Positions 18,098 through 26,767 are shown, counted from the stretch's first letter. The stretch is DNA of 64,000 nt from DASUBV01 sp036501025 (GCA_036501025.1 DASYBB010000065.1:4484-68483); one strand, 5' to 3'. Program-made: numbers and translations. The notes: generated from the letters alone by a model not told the origin.

Positions 18098-18172
18098 TCA
18101 GCGCAGAGTCTGGCGAGCGACCGTCCCAGGGCCGGGCCGGTAGCCAAAGTAAAACCAGTACTCGCGCGTCAC
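18098..18172 (-). CDS. Aromatic leader peptide of the aroF attenuator (24 aa)
   Basis: A 24-codon frame starting at GTG 18172 reads M-T-R-E and then Y-W-F-Y-F-G-Y at residues 5-11, so six of seven consecutive residues are Tyr, Trp or Phe. Both Phe codons are TTT, which is rare in a genome this GC-rich and would favour ribosome pausing. The stop (18098) is 14 nt before a strong terminator. Codons 12-14 (CGGCCCGG) can pair with the terminator's 5' arm (CCGGGCCG), giving a possible antiterminator. There is no clear ribosome site; TAAGCT 8 nt upstream suggests a leaderless transcript. Confidence 0.8.
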   Translation of the reverse strand: MTREYWFYFGYRPGPGTVARQTLR

Positions 18173-18331
18173 GGGCCGAAGCTTAGCGCACCCCCGCGGC
18201 GGCGGCGTCACCGGTAGCCGCGGCCAGGCCGCGCAAGCCGGGGTGGCAAGATAGCTGCACTTACCCGCGGGACGGGCCCGCGGCTGGCGCGCGGCGCGCG
18301 CCGGGATCGGGAAAAGGGCAGGTCAGCGGAT

Positions 18332-19018
18332 ATGAGGCGGCCGGAAAGCGGCGCGGGCCGGGTGCGCCCCGGGCCGCCCGTCGCCCATCCGCCCCGCCTG
18401 CCGGGGCCGCGTGACGGCGGCGTCCCGCCCCCGGCGCTGCCCCCCGGCCAGCACATCCCGCACAAGCTGCCGGTGCTGCATTACGGACCGGTGCCCCGGT
18501 TCGACCCGCGGACCTGGGACCTGCGCATCTGCGGCGCCACCGAGGCCGGCCGGGAGCAGTCCTGGAACTGGGCCGAGGTCAGCGCGCTGCCGCACGCCGA
18601 GATCGTGGCCGACCTGCACTGCGTCACCCGGTTCACGGTGCCGGGCAATCGCTGGGGCGGCGTCCCCGCCGCGGAGGTGCTCCGGCGGGTGCCGCCGGCC
18701 GGGTCGGTCACCCACGTGATGATCTGGGCCGCCTACGGCTACAGCGCCAACGTCCGGATCGCTGACTTCGCCGCCGACACCACCCTGCTGGCCAGCCACC
18801 TGGACGGCGCCCCGCTCACCCCCGAGCACGGCTACCCGCTGCGGCTGGTGGTGCCGTCGCTGTACGCGTGGAAGAGCGTCAAGTGGGTGCGGGCCATCGA
18901 GTACCTGACGGCCGACCGGCGGGGCTTCTGGGAGGAGCGCGGCTACCACAACACCGCCGACCCGTGGCGGGAGCAGCGCTACTCCTACCAGGAACAGGAC
19001 GGCCCGGACCCGCGGTAG
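18332..19018 (+). CDS. Molybdopterin-dependent oxidoreductase (sulfite oxidase-like domain)
   Basis: 228-aa protein made of the oxidoreductase molybdopterin-binding domain alone. The cofactor-ligand Cys is in DLHCVTRFTVPGNRWGGV, followed by HVMIWAAYGYSANV and a C-terminal KSVKWVRAIEYL, both typical of the fold. The first 45 residues are Pro/Arg/Gly-rich without a clear Tat signal or membrane helix, so it is probably cytosolic. No heme or dimerisation domain is present. Electron partner and substrate unknown. It ends 10 bp from the convergent kinase gene. Confidence 0.88.
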   Translation: MRRPESGAGRVRPGPPVAHPPRLPGPRDGGVPPPALPPGQHIPHKLPVLHYGPVPRFDPRTWDLRICGATEAGREQSWNWAEVSALPHAEIVADLHCVTRFTVPGNRWGGVPAAEVLRRVPPAGSVTHVMIWAAYGYSANVRIADFAADTTLLASHLDGAPLTPEHGYPLRLVVPSLYAWKSVKWVRAIEYLTADRRGFWEERGYHNTADPWREQRYSYQEQDGPDPR

Positions 19019-19027
19019 GGCGGGCGG

Positions 19028-21079
19028 TCAGAAGCCGAAGCCGACGATCAGGCTGATCGTGGACCCGGACGGTGCCTGCCCGGTCGGGCTGTAGGACGAG
19101 ACCTTGTTGCCGAAGCCCTGCACGACCTGGACCTGGAACCCGGCCGCCTGCAGCACCGACGTCGCCTGGTCGACCGTCATGCCCTGGACGTCGGGCACCT
19201 CGACCTGCGGCGGCCCCTGCGAGACGTTGACGGTGACGACCTCGCCCGAGGTGATGGGCGAGCCCGCGGCGGGGGACTGGCCGGTGATCGTGCCCTGCGG
19301 CTGGTTGCTCTTGGTGTCGGCGACCTGGTTGAGCTGGTAGCCGCCCTGCGCGGCCTGGATCTGGGCCGCGGCGACCTGGGCGCCGACGAAGTTGGGCAGC
19401 GGCGGCCCGGCGCTCACCGTCACGGTGACGGGCCGGTCCTTGGGCGCCAGCGTGCCGGCCGCCGGGCTGGTACTGAGGACGACCCCGGCCGGGACGGTGT
19501 CCGACGGCGCCTGCACCGGCGCGGCGACCTTCAGCCCGTGGCTCTTCAGCGTGCTGATGGCCTGGGCCGCGGGCTCGCCGGTCACATCGGGCACCAGGAC
19601 CTTGACCGGCCCGAGGGACAGGTGCAGCGTGACCGTGCCGTGGTTCGCGATCCGGGTGCCGGCCCGGGGGTCGGTGGCGACGATCTGGCCGGCCGCGATG
19701 CTGTTGCTGTGCCGCGCGGCCCCGGTCCGCACCGTGAGGCCGAGGCCCTTCAGCTCCTTGCTGGCCAGCCCCGGCGAGAACCCCGTGACCTGCGGCACCG
19801 TCGTCTGCTGGCCGGAGGTCAGGTACCAGCCCAGCAGCACGGCGGCCAGGACCGCCGCGACGGCGCCGAGGACGTAGATCAGCCGCCGGCTGAACAGCAG
19901 GCGCTGCAGCAGCGGCTCGCCGTCGCCGCGGCGCCGGTCCCGCCGCGACCGGCGCCGGCCGTAGCGGCCGTCGTCATAGTCCGGGTCGCCGAAGCCGGGA
20001 ACGATGGTGCCGGGGGACACCACCATCGTGTGGTTGGCGGCACCGTCCTCCGGGACTCCGAAGCGCATCGTGCCGTTGGCGTCCTGGGCACCGGGGTCTC
20101 CGTAACCGATCGCCGGCCGCAGGTCGGTGTCCTCGAGCGAGTCGTCGGCGGGGGCCGGGCTGGCCCACGGACCGGCGCTCATCGCGCTGGTGTCGTCCGG
20201 CGCCGCGTGCTGGCCGCGCCGGCCGCCGGGCGACGGCGAGCCGCCCCGGCGGACCTCGCCGACGGCCTGCAGGAAATGCCCGGCGTCGGGCGGCCGGAGG
20301 TCGGGATCCCGGCTGGTCGCCATCGCGACCAGGGCGTCGAGGGCGGGGGAGAGCCCCGGCGACCGGCTCGACGGGGCGGGGACGACCTCGTTGACGTGCT
20401 TGTAGGCGACCGCGAGCGGCGACTCGCCGGTATGCGGCTGCTGGCCGGTCAGCATCTCGAACAGCATCACGCCCGCCGCGTAGACGTCGGTCCGGGCGTC
20501 GGACCGGCTCGCGGACACCTGCTCCGGGGCGAGGTAGGCCGCCGTGCCGATGATCATGCCGGTCTTGGTGCTGGCGGCCGCGACGGCGGCCCGGGCCAGC
20601 CCGAAGTCCGCCACCTTGACCGCGCCGTCCTGGCCGAGCAGCACGTTCTCGGGCTTGACGTCGCGGTGGATGATGCCCGCGCGGTGCGCGGCGGCCAGGC
20701 CCTTGAGCACGCCCTCGATGACGTCCAGCGACTCCCGCACGGTCAGCCGCCCGCGGGCGCGGAGCACCTCGCGCAGCGTCGGCCCGGCCACGTACTCCAT
20801 GACGATGTAGTTGACCTCGCCCGCCGTGCCCTGGTCGAACACGCCGACCACGTTCGGGCTGGACAGCTGGGCGACGGCGCGGGCCTCGGTCATGAAGCGG
20901 CGGATGAACTCGCCGTCGCTGGCCAGGTCCCGGTGGGCGATCTTGAGGGCCACCACGCGGTCCAGCCGCGTGTCCCGGCCCAGGTACACGGTCGCCATGC
21001 CACCCTGGGCGAGCCGGGAGTCAACCCGGTAGCGGCCGTCCAGCAACTGCCCAGCTGGCGGCGACAGGGTGGTGTCCAT
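19028..21079 (-). CDS. PknB-type serine/threonine protein kinase with four PASTA domains
   Basis: Single-pass membrane kinase of the family that reads peptidoglycan fragments. Kinase domain at about residues 18-275: GQGG-type loop (RLAQGGMATVYLG), ATP Lys in VALKIAHRD, catalytic IIHRDVKPEN, VADFGLA and GTAAYLAPEQ. A disordered acidic linker follows, then a basic stretch RRSRRDRRRGD, one membrane helix (LIYVLGAVAAVLAAVLLGWYL) and four PASTA repeats, each opening with (V/L)P(D/Q/N)(V/F). 683 aa. ATG 21079 gives MDTTLSPPAGQLLDGRYRVD, as in streptomycete homologues, and a -10 box 7 nt before it suggests leaderless transcription. Confidence 0.93.
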   Translation of the reverse strand: MDTTLSPPAGQLLDGRYRVDSRLAQGGMATVYLGRDTRLDRVVALKIAHRDLASDGEFIRRFMTEARAVAQLSSPNVVGVFDQGTAGEVNYIVMEYVAGPTLREVLRARGRLTVRESLDVIEGVLKGLAAAHRAGIIHRDVKPENVLLGQDGAVKVADFGLARAAVAAASTKTGMIIGTAAYLAPEQVSASRSDARTDVYAAGVMLFEMLTGQQPHTGESPLAVAYKHVNEVVPAPSSRSPGLSPALDALVAMATSRDPDLRPPDAGHFLQAVGEVRRGGSPSPGGRRGQHAAPDDTSAMSAGPWASPAPADDSLEDTDLRPAIGYGDPGAQDANGTMRFGVPEDGAANHTMVVSPGTIVPGFGDPDYDDGRYGRRRSRRDRRRGDGEPLLQRLLFSRRLIYVLGAVAAVLAAVLLGWYLTSGQQTTVPQVTGFSPGLASKELKGLGLTVRTGAARHSNSIAAGQIVATDPRAGTRIANHGTVTLHLSLGPVKVLVPDVTGEPAAQAISTLKSHGLKVAAPVQAPSDTVPAGVVLSTSPAAGTLAPKDRPVTVTVSAGPPLPNFVGAQVAAAQIQAAQGGYQLNQVADTKSNQPQGTITGQSPAAGSPITSGEVVTVNVSQGPPQVEVPDVQGMTVDQATSVLQAAGFQVQVVQGFGNKVSSYSPTGQAPSGSTISLIVGFGF

Positions 21080-21086
21080 CGTGAGA

Positions 21087-21092
21087 AGTGTA
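21087..21092 (-). promoter_or_regulatory. -10 box for a leaderless PknB-type kinase transcript
   Basis: TACACT on the minus strand ends 7 nt before the start ATG, so the transcript would begin at or next to the A of ATG. No ribosome site precedes the ATG, which fits leaderless initiation. Confidence 0.5.
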
Positions 21093-21169
21093 AGGCTGGT
21101 GCGCCAGCACTCGCCCCGGTAACGGCGTTGCGCTGTCGCACCATGACCGTGCGTCACGGGCGGCCGACG

Positions 21170-21928
21170 TCAGTCCGGCGGCGGCGACGAGGCCCGGGCG
21201 TGGAAGCGGCGCGGCACCCGCCCGGCCCGGAACGCCAGCCGCCCGGCCAGCACCGCCGACCGCATGGCCGCCGCCATCAGCGCGGCGTCCCGCGCCCGCG
21301 TCACCGACGTCGCCAGCAGGACCGCGTCGCAGCCCAGCTCCATCGCGATGGCCGCGTCGCTGGCCGTGCCGATGCCGGCGTCCAGGATGACCGGCACCCC
21401 GGCCGAGGCCACGATGAGCTCGATGTTGTGCTGATTGCGGATCCCGAGGCCGGACCCGATCGGCGAGCCCAGCGGCATCACCGCCGCGCAGCCGGCCTGC
21501 TCCAGCCGCCGGGCCAGCACCGGGTCGTCCGAGGTATAGGGCAGCACGGTGAAGCCGTCCGCGACGAGCTGCTCGGCGGCGGCCAGCAGCTCGACCCCGT
21601 CCGGCAGCAGGGTCGTCTCGTCGGCGATGACCTCGAGCTTGACCCAGCTGGTGCCGAGCGCCTCGCGCGCCAGCCGGGCGACCTTGACCGCCTCGGCCGC
21701 GGTGAAGCACCCCGCGGTGTTCGGCAGGACGTCGATCCCCGCCCCGGCCAGCACCTCCAGCACCGAGCCGGCCGCGGCCGGGTCGACGCGCCGCATCGCC
21801 ACCGTGGTCAGCTCGGTGCCCGACGCCACCAGCGCGCGGCGCAGCACGTCCAGGCTCGGCGCCCCGCCGGTCCCCATGATCAGCCGGGACCCGAAGGTCC
21901 GCCCGGCCAGCACGAACGGGTCGTCCAT
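21170..21928 (-). CDS. thiG: Thiazole synthase ThiG
   Basis: Builds the thiazole phosphate moiety of thiamine from DXP, a glycine-derived imine and ThiS thiocarboxylate. TIM barrel of 252 aa: FGSRLIMGTGG, TELTTVAMRRVD, LPNTAGCFTAAEAV, the Schiff-base Lys in TSWVKLEVI, and VILDAGIGTASDAAIAMELG near the phosphate site. Its ATG follows the thiS stop by 2 nt and its ribosome site GGGAGG lies inside the thiS end, so the two are coupled. Last gene of thiO-thiS-thiG under the TPP riboswitch. Confidence 0.96.
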   Translation of the reverse strand: MDDPFVLAGRTFGSRLIMGTGGAPSLDVLRRALVASGTELTTVAMRRVDPAAAGSVLEVLAGAGIDVLPNTAGCFTAAEAVKVARLAREALGTSWVKLEVIADETTLLPDGVELLAAAEQLVADGFTVLPYTSDDPVLARRLEQAGCAAVMPLGSPIGSGLGIRNQHNIELIVASAGVPVILDAGIGTASDAAIAMELGCDAVLLATSVTRARDAALMAAAMRSAVLAGRLAFRAGRVPRRFHARASSPPPD

Positions 21929-21930
21929 GG

Positions 21931-22131
21931 TCAGCCTCCCTGCACGGCCGTGACGATCTCGACCTCGTCGCCGGCGGCGAGCGGCGTGGACGCCCAGGCG
22001 GCGCGGCGGACCACGTCGCCGTTGAGCGCCGCGGCCACGCCACTCGCGGCTCTCGTGACGACCGAAACGGCGGCGTCCAGCGTCACCTCGTCCGGCACCT
22101 GATGCGGCTCGCCGTTAATCACGATGTGCAC
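21931..22131 (-). CDS. thiS: Sulfur carrier protein ThiS
   Basis: 66-aa ubiquitin-like sulfur carrier ending in the essential Gly-Gly (TAVQGG), which is thiocarboxylated and donates sulfur to ThiG. VHIVINGEPHQVPDEVTLD is the first strand pair. GTG 22131 is preferred: AGGGAG lies 6 nt before it, while the in-frame ATG at 22146 sits upstream of that site. It overlaps the thiO end by 17 nt. No ThiF adenylyltransferase is in the window, so a general MoeB/ThiF-type enzyme must activate it. Confidence 0.93.
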   Translation of the reverse strand: MHIVINGEPHQVPDEVTLDAAVSVVTRAASGVAAALNGDVVRRAAWASTPLAAGDEVEIVTAVQGG

Positions 22132-23302
22132 GCCGTGCTCCCTCATGCTCGTCCCCGAACCGCGCCACGGTGAATGGCGCGGCGAGCTCCGGAAGGCCCT
22201 CCGTGGCCAGGTACTCGGCGATGACCTCGGCCGTCACCGGGGCAAGCAGCACGCCGCCCCGGAAGTGCCCGGTGGCCAGCACCAGGCCCGGCAGCGCGGC
22301 CGGCCCGAGGACCGGCGCGTTGTCGGGGGTGCCGGGGCGCAGGCCCGCCATCGCCTCGGCCAGCTCCAGCTCGGTGATGCCCGGCACCAGCAGGCGCGCG
22401 TCGCGCAGCAGCTCCCACACCCCGCCCGCGGTGACCGTGGTGTCGCTGCCCAGCTCCTCCTGGGTGGCGCCGACCACGATCTCGCCGTCCGCCCGCGGCA
22501 CCAGGTAGACCGAGGACCCGCGGACCAGCCCGCGCACGGTCCGGGTCAGCGGCGCGGTCGGCACCCCCGGCCGGGGCCGCAGCCGCAGGATCTGGCCCTT
22601 GACCGGCCGGACCGGGGGCGGGGTGCCGGGCGGCAGCCCGGCCAGGCGGGCCGACTGCCAGCCCGCGGCCAGCACCACCCAGCGCGCCCGGACGGTGCTG
22701 CCGTCCGCGAGCACGGCGCCGGCCGCGGTCCCGGCGGCGACCGTGATCTCGGTCACGCGCTGGCGGACGAGGCGCACGCCGGCCAGCTGCGCCGCGGCCA
22801 GCAGGGCCGCCGCCAGCAGGCGCGGGTCCACCGACCCGTCGCCGTCCGCGAGCAGGCCGCCGCGCACCACCGGGTTGAGCATGGGCTCGGCCGCCCGGCA
22901 CTCGCGGGCGGTGAGCCGGACGGCGGCCCGGCCGAAGGCCTCCTGCAGCCGGTGCTGCTCGGTCAGCATGGCCAGGTCGTCGCCGTCGTAGGCGACCTGC
23001 AGCGTCCCGGTCGGCGCGAACCCGGTCGGCAGGCCGGTCAGCCCGGTCAGCTCGGCGGCGAAGGCCGGGTACCGGTCCAGCGACGCGCGGCCGAGGTGAA
23101 ACAGCTCGCGCTCGGCGTAGGCGGCCTCGGCGACCGGGGTGAGCATGCCGGCCGCCGCGCGGGTCGCGCCGGCGGCCGGCGCCGGGTCGGCGACCGTCAC
23201 CCGCAGGCCGCGCTGGGCCGCCCGCCACGCGATGGCCAGGCCGATCACGCCGCCGCCGATGACCAGCGCGTCCGGCGGGCCGGCCGGGGCCGGGCTGCTC
23301 AT
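22115..23302 (-). CDS. thiO: Glycine oxidase ThiO
   Basis: FAD enzyme that oxidises glycine to the imine needed by ThiG under aerobic conditions. N-terminal dinucleotide fold ALVIGGGVIGLAIAWRAAQRG, GATRAAAGMLTP, VVLAAGWQSARLAGLP, PVKGQILRLRP, and the C-terminal GHFRGGVLLAPVTAEVI. 395 aa. First gene of the operon; its ribosome site AAGGGAG is part of the TPP riboswitch 3' end (GCGAAGGGAG), which supports control of translation by the aptamer. Confidence 0.94.
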   Translation of the reverse strand: MSSPAPAGPPDALVIGGGVIGLAIAWRAAQRGLRVTVADPAPAAGATRAAAGMLTPVAEAAYAERELFHLGRASLDRYPAFAAELTGLTGLPTGFAPTGTLQVAYDGDDLAMLTEQHRLQEAFGRAAVRLTARECRAAEPMLNPVVRGGLLADGDGSVDPRLLAAALLAAAQLAGVRLVRQRVTEITVAAGTAAGAVLADGSTVRARWVVLAAGWQSARLAGLPPGTPPPVRPVKGQILRLRPRPGVPTAPLTRTVRGLVRGSSVYLVPRADGEIVVGATQEELGSDTTVTAGGVWELLRDARLLVPGITELELAEAMAGLRPGTPDNAPVLGPAALPGLVLATGHFRGGVLLAPVTAEVIAEYLATEGLPELAAPFTVARFGDEHEGARRAHRD

Positions 23303-23308
23303 GAGCCG

Positions 23309-23398
23309 CTCCCTTCGCCGGCATGACCCGGATCAGGTTCCTGCGGTCGGCGGCTCGCAGCCGCCCTCTCAGTCCGGTTGCACCGGACTCCCGCGCGA
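23309..23398 (-). ncRNA. TPP riboswitch (THI element) upstream of thiOSG
   Basis: The minus strand carries the conserved THI-box pieces in order: GGGAGTCCGG, ACTGAGAGGGCGGC, a variable P3a-like hairpin (GGCGGCTGCGAGCCGCC), CCTGATCCGGGTCATGCCGG and GCGAAGGGAG. These are the pyrimidine-sensing CUGAGA and the pyrophosphate-sensing CCUGAUC and GCGAAGGGA helices. The last element overlaps the thiO ribosome site 7 nt before ATG, so thiamine pyrophosphate probably hides the site rather than terminating transcription. Confidence 0.95.
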
Positions 23399-23476
23399 TG
23401 ACGTTCCAGCCTAGCCGCGGGCCGGGCGGGCGGTGCACCCGCCATGATCTGAGCGGCTATCCGCCATGATGACGGG

Positions 23477-24694
23477 GTGAGCGATCCCGAGCACGTGGTG
23501 GTGGCCGGCGCCGGGCTGGCCGGCCTGCGCACCATCGAGGAACTGCGCGGCCGCGGGTACGCCGGCCGCGTGACGCTGGTCGGCGCGGAGACCCGGCTGC
23601 CCTACGACCGCCCGCCGCTGTCCAAGAAGCTGATGACCGGCGAGCTGGACGACACCACGCTGCGCCCCGACCTGGACGCCCTCGGCGTGCGGGCCCGGCT
23701 GGGCGAGACCGCGACCGGCCTGGCCGGCGGCGTGCTGACCACCGCGGCCGCCGCCGGCGGGGCGGGCCGCTACGAGTACGACGCCCTGGTGCTGGCCACC
23801 GGGGCCAGCCCGGTGACGCTGCCCGGCGACGGCCGCCAGCACGTGCTGCGGACCCTGGACGACGCCCTGGAGCTGCGCGCGCGGCTGCGGCCGGGCGTGA
23901 CGCTGGCCATCGTCGGCGCGGGCTGGATCGGCGCCGAGCTGGCCACGGCGGCCGTGGCGCTCGGGTGCCGGGTCACGGTGGTCGAGGCGGCCGCCGTCCC
24001 GCTGGCGGCGGCCGTCGGGCCGGAGGTGGGCGCGATCACCGCCGCCTGGTACGCGGCCGCCGGGGTCGACCTGCGCCTGGACCAGGCGGTGGACTCCGTG
24101 CGGCCCGGCGGGCTGGCGCTGGCCGGCGGCGAGTTCCTGCCCGCCGACGTGGTGGTCACCGCCGTCGGGGTCCGGCCCGCCGTGTCCTGGCTGGCGGGCT
24201 CCGGGGTGGAGCTGGCCAGCGGGATCTGCGTGGACGGGCAGCTGCGCACCTCGGTCCCCGGCGTCTTCGCCGCCGGGGACTGCGCCGCGTTCCAGTCGGG
24301 CCGCTACGGCGCGCGCCTGCGTTTCGAGCACTGGGACGTGGCCCTGCACGCGCCCGAGGTGGCCGCGGCCAACATCCTCGGCGGGAGCGAGGCCTACGAC
24401 CCGGTGCCGTACTTCTGGTCCGAGCAGTTCGGGCGGATGGTGCAGTACGTGGGCTATCACGGCGGCGCCGGGCAGCTCATCTGGCGCGGCGACCCGCACG
24501 GCGGGCCGGAGCCGGGCCACCGCGAGCGCTGGGCGGCCGCGTGGCTGGCCGGGGACCGCCTCGTCGCGCTGCTCAGCGTCAACACCCCGCGCGATATGCT
24601 CCAGGGCCGCCGGGTCATCAGCTCCGGGGCGCCGGTCGACCCGGCCCGGCTGGCCGACCCGCAGATCCCCGTCCGGGACTGTGTCCGGCACTGA
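23477..24694 (+). CDS. NAD(P)/FAD-dependent oxidoreductase (ferredoxin reductase-like)
   Basis: 405-aa two-dinucleotide-fold flavoprotein like the reductase subunits of dioxygenase and P450 systems. FAD loop VVVAGAGLAGLRTIEELRGRG, PYDRPPLSKKLM, NAD loop LAIVGAGWIGAELATAA, second FAD motif TSVPGVFAAGDCAAF, and a C-terminal domain with PYFWSEQFGRMVQYVG. No ferredoxin gene is adjacent. GTG 23477 with GACGGG before it. It is divergent from thiO across the riboswitch region. Redox partner unknown. Confidence 0.88.
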   Translation: MSDPEHVVVAGAGLAGLRTIEELRGRGYAGRVTLVGAETRLPYDRPPLSKKLMTGELDDTTLRPDLDALGVRARLGETATGLAGGVLTTAAAAGGAGRYEYDALVLATGASPVTLPGDGRQHVLRTLDDALELRARLRPGVTLAIVGAGWIGAELATAAVALGCRVTVVEAAAVPLAAAVGPEVGAITAAWYAAAGVDLRLDQAVDSVRPGGLALAGGEFLPADVVVTAVGVRPAVSWLAGSGVELASGICVDGQLRTSVPGVFAAGDCAAFQSGRYGARLRFEHWDVALHAPEVAAANILGGSEAYDPVPYFWSEQFGRMVQYVGYHGGAGQLIWRGDPHGGPEPGHRERWAAAWLAGDRLVALLSVNTPRDMLQGRRVISSGAPVDPARLADPQIPVRDCVRH

Positions 24695-24753
24695 CCCCCG
24701 CAGGTCGGCCGTGACCAGGTTTTTGCCGGGGCCAGATGTGGAAAGCTGGGAAT

Positions 24754-25116
24754 GTGGCACAGATCGACCCCCCGACCGACGCCATCGTCGGTGACTGGCT
24801 GACCCTCCCCGAGGTTGCGGACCGACTCGCCCTCCCGGTCAGCCGCGTGAAACAGCTCCTGCGGGAGCACAAGCTCCTCGGCGTCCAGCGCCCCGGCGGC
24901 ACGTTCGCCGTGCCGGCCGCGTTCCTGGTCGGTGATCAGGTGGTCCGCGGCCTGGCGGGCACCCTGACCCTGCTGATCGACTGCGGCTACAGCGATCACG
25001 ACCAGCTGCGCTGGCTGTTCACCGCGGACGACTCGCTGCCCGGCACGCCCATCCAGGCGATCGCCCAGCACCGCGGCAAAGAGGTCAACCGCCGCGCGCA
25101 GGCCCTGGCCTTCTAG
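24754..25116 (+). CDS. Rv2175c-family DNA-binding protein
   Basis: About 120 aa. The N-terminal half is a winged HTH-like fold (DWLTLPEVADRLALPVSRVK, then LLREHKLLGVQ and PGGTFAVPAAFL). The C-terminal half, GTLTLLIDCGYSDHDQLRWLF onward, is the Rv2175c-type domain. The Mycobacterium tuberculosis homologue binds DNA and is a PknL substrate (recalled from literature). I prefer the GTG at 24754; an ATG six codons earlier is also possible. The PknB-type kinase 3.7 kb away could be a partner, which is only a suggestion. Confidence 0.85.
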   Translation: MAQIDPPTDAIVGDWLTLPEVADRLALPVSRVKQLLREHKLLGVQRPGGTFAVPAAFLVGDQVVRGLAGTLTLLIDCGYSDHDQLRWLFTADDSLPGTPIQAIAQHRGKEVNRRAQALAF

Positions 25117-25167
25117 CCCGCCCGGGGGCGCGCTCGCCGCGCGGCCGGGGCGTGGCAGGCTGGCGGC

Positions 25168-25824
25168 ATGCCCGCAGACCTCCGTGACCGGCTCGCCGCG
25201 GCCCGCCTGTACCTGTGCACCGACGCCCGGCAGCGGCAGGGCGACCTGGCGAGCTTCCTGGACGCCGTGCTGAGCAACGGCGTCGACATCGTGCAGCTGC
25301 GGCAGAAGGGGCTGGAGGCGGCGGAGGAGCTCCGGCTCCTGAAGACGTTCGCGGCCGCGTGCGCGGCGCACGGGGCCCTGCTGGCGGTGAATGACCGGGC
25401 CGACGTGGCCTACGCGGCCCGCGCCGACATCCTGCACCTCGGGCAGGACGACCTGCCGCTGCCCGCCGCCCGCCAGATCCTCGGCGCGGCGCCGCTGATC
25501 GGGCGGTCGACCCACGACGCGGCGCAGGCCGACGCGGCCAGCGCGGAGCCCGGCGCCGACTACTTCTGCACCGGGCCGTGCTGGCCGACGCCGACCAAGC
25601 CGGGCCGCCCGGCGCCCGGCCTGCCGCTCGTCGCGCACGCCGCCGCCCTGGGCACGGCGCGGCCGTGGTTCGCCATCGGCGGCATCGACGAGGCCAGCCT
25701 CGGCCAGGTGCTGGCGGCCGGGGCGCGCCGGGTGGTCGTGGTCCGGGCGATCACGCAGGCCGCGGATCCGGGCGCGGCCGCCGCCCGGCTCGCCGCGCGG
25801 CTGCGCGCTCCGGCGCCGGCGTGA
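25168..25824 (+). CDS. thiE: Thiamine-phosphate synthase ThiE
   Basis: Joins the thiazole and HMP-pyrophosphate to give thiamine phosphate. 218-aa TIM barrel: RLYLCTDARQRQGDL, VDIVQLRQKGLEA, LLAVNDRADVAYAARADILHLGQDDLP, IGRSTHDAAQADAA, DYFCTGPCWPTPTKPGRPAPG and PWFAIGGIDEASL. All match the family's phosphate and pyrimidine sites. It runs opposite to thiOSG and has no THI element of its own, so TPP control of this step is not visible here. metF follows after 13 nt. Confidence 0.95.
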   Translation: MPADLRDRLAAARLYLCTDARQRQGDLASFLDAVLSNGVDIVQLRQKGLEAAEELRLLKTFAAACAAHGALLAVNDRADVAYAARADILHLGQDDLPLPAARQILGAAPLIGRSTHDAAQADAASAEPGADYFCTGPCWPTPTKPGRPAPGLPLVAHAAALGTARPWFAIGGIDEASLGQVLAAGARRVVVVRAITQAADPGAAAARLAARLRAPAPA

Positions 25825-25837
25825 CTAGGCTAGGGCG

Positions 25838-26767
25838 ATGCCGTCACCCCAGCAGCTGACGCCAGTGATCAAGGACCTGCTGGCCAGCGGGGGGCAGTCG
25901 TTCTCGTTCGAGTTCATGCCGCCCAAGACCGAGGCCGACGAGCGCCGCCTCTGGCTGGCCGTCCGCCAGCTCGAGCCACTGGCCCCGACCTTCGTGTCCG
26001 TCACCTACGGCGCGGGCGGCTCGACCCGGGACCGCACCGTCCGGGTCACCGGCAAGATCGCCGAGGAGACCACGCTGACCGTGGTCGGGCACCTGACCGC
26101 GGTCAGCCACTCGGTGGCCGAGCTCCGCAACGTCATCGGGTCGTACGCGGCGGTCGGCGTGCGCAACCTGCTGGCGCTGCGCGGTGACCCGCCCGGCGAC
26201 CCGGCCGGGGAGTGGCGCGCGCACCCGGAGGGCTTCTCGTACGCCGCCGAGCTGGTCGGGCTGATCAAGTCGGCCGGCGAGTTCTGCGTCGGCGTGGCCG
26301 CGTTCCCCGAAGGCCACATGCGGTCGCCGAGCCCGGAGTCCGACATCGAGTTCTTCGTCCGCAAGTGCCGCGCCGGCGCGGACTTCGCGGTGACGCAGAT
26401 GTTCTTCTACGCCGACGACTACCTCCGGCTGCGCGACGCGGTCGCCGCGCGCGGCTGCGACGTGCCGATCATCGCCGGGATCATGCCCATCATCAGCGTG
26501 CCGGGGATCGAGCGCGCGGTGCTGCTGTCGGGGGCGCGGTTCCCGCCGGGGCTGGCCGCCGACCTGCACGCGCACGCCGACGACAAGGCCGCCGTCCGGC
26601 AGATCGGCGTCGAGTACGCCGCCGCGATGTGCCAGCGGCTGCTCGCCGAGGGCGTGCCGGGCCTGCACTTCTACACCCTGAACGGGTCGCGGGCGACCCG
26701 GGAGATCTACGAGCTGCTCGGCCTCGGGGCCAGGCGCAGGGGCAGCACGGCGCCCATCACCGCGTAG
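25838..26767 (+). CDS. metF: Methylenetetrahydrofolate reductase
   Basis: Reduces 5,10-methylene-THF to 5-methyl-THF for methionine synthesis; FAD TIM barrel in the cytosol. FSFEFMPPKTEADERRLW with the catalytic Glu, FVSVTYGAGGSTRDRT, HLTAVSHSVAEL, NLLALRGDPPGDP, TQMFFYADDYLRL, IIAGIMPIISVPGI and LHFYTLNGSRATREI. 309 aa is normal for bacterial MetF. Its last 61 bases overlap the convergent acetyltransferase gene. Confidence 0.95.
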   Translation: MPSPQQLTPVIKDLLASGGQSFSFEFMPPKTEADERRLWLAVRQLEPLAPTFVSVTYGAGGSTRDRTVRVTGKIAEETTLTVVGHLTAVSHSVAELRNVIGSYAAVGVRNLLALRGDPPGDPAGEWRAHPEGFSYAAELVGLIKSAGEFCVGVAAFPEGHMRSPSPESDIEFFVRKCRAGADFAVTQMFFYADDYLRLRDAVAARGCDVPIIAGIMPIISVPGIERAVLLSGARFPPGLAADLHAHADDKAAVRQIGVEYAAAMCQRLLAEGVPGLHFYTLNGSRATREIYELLGLGARRRGSTAPITA

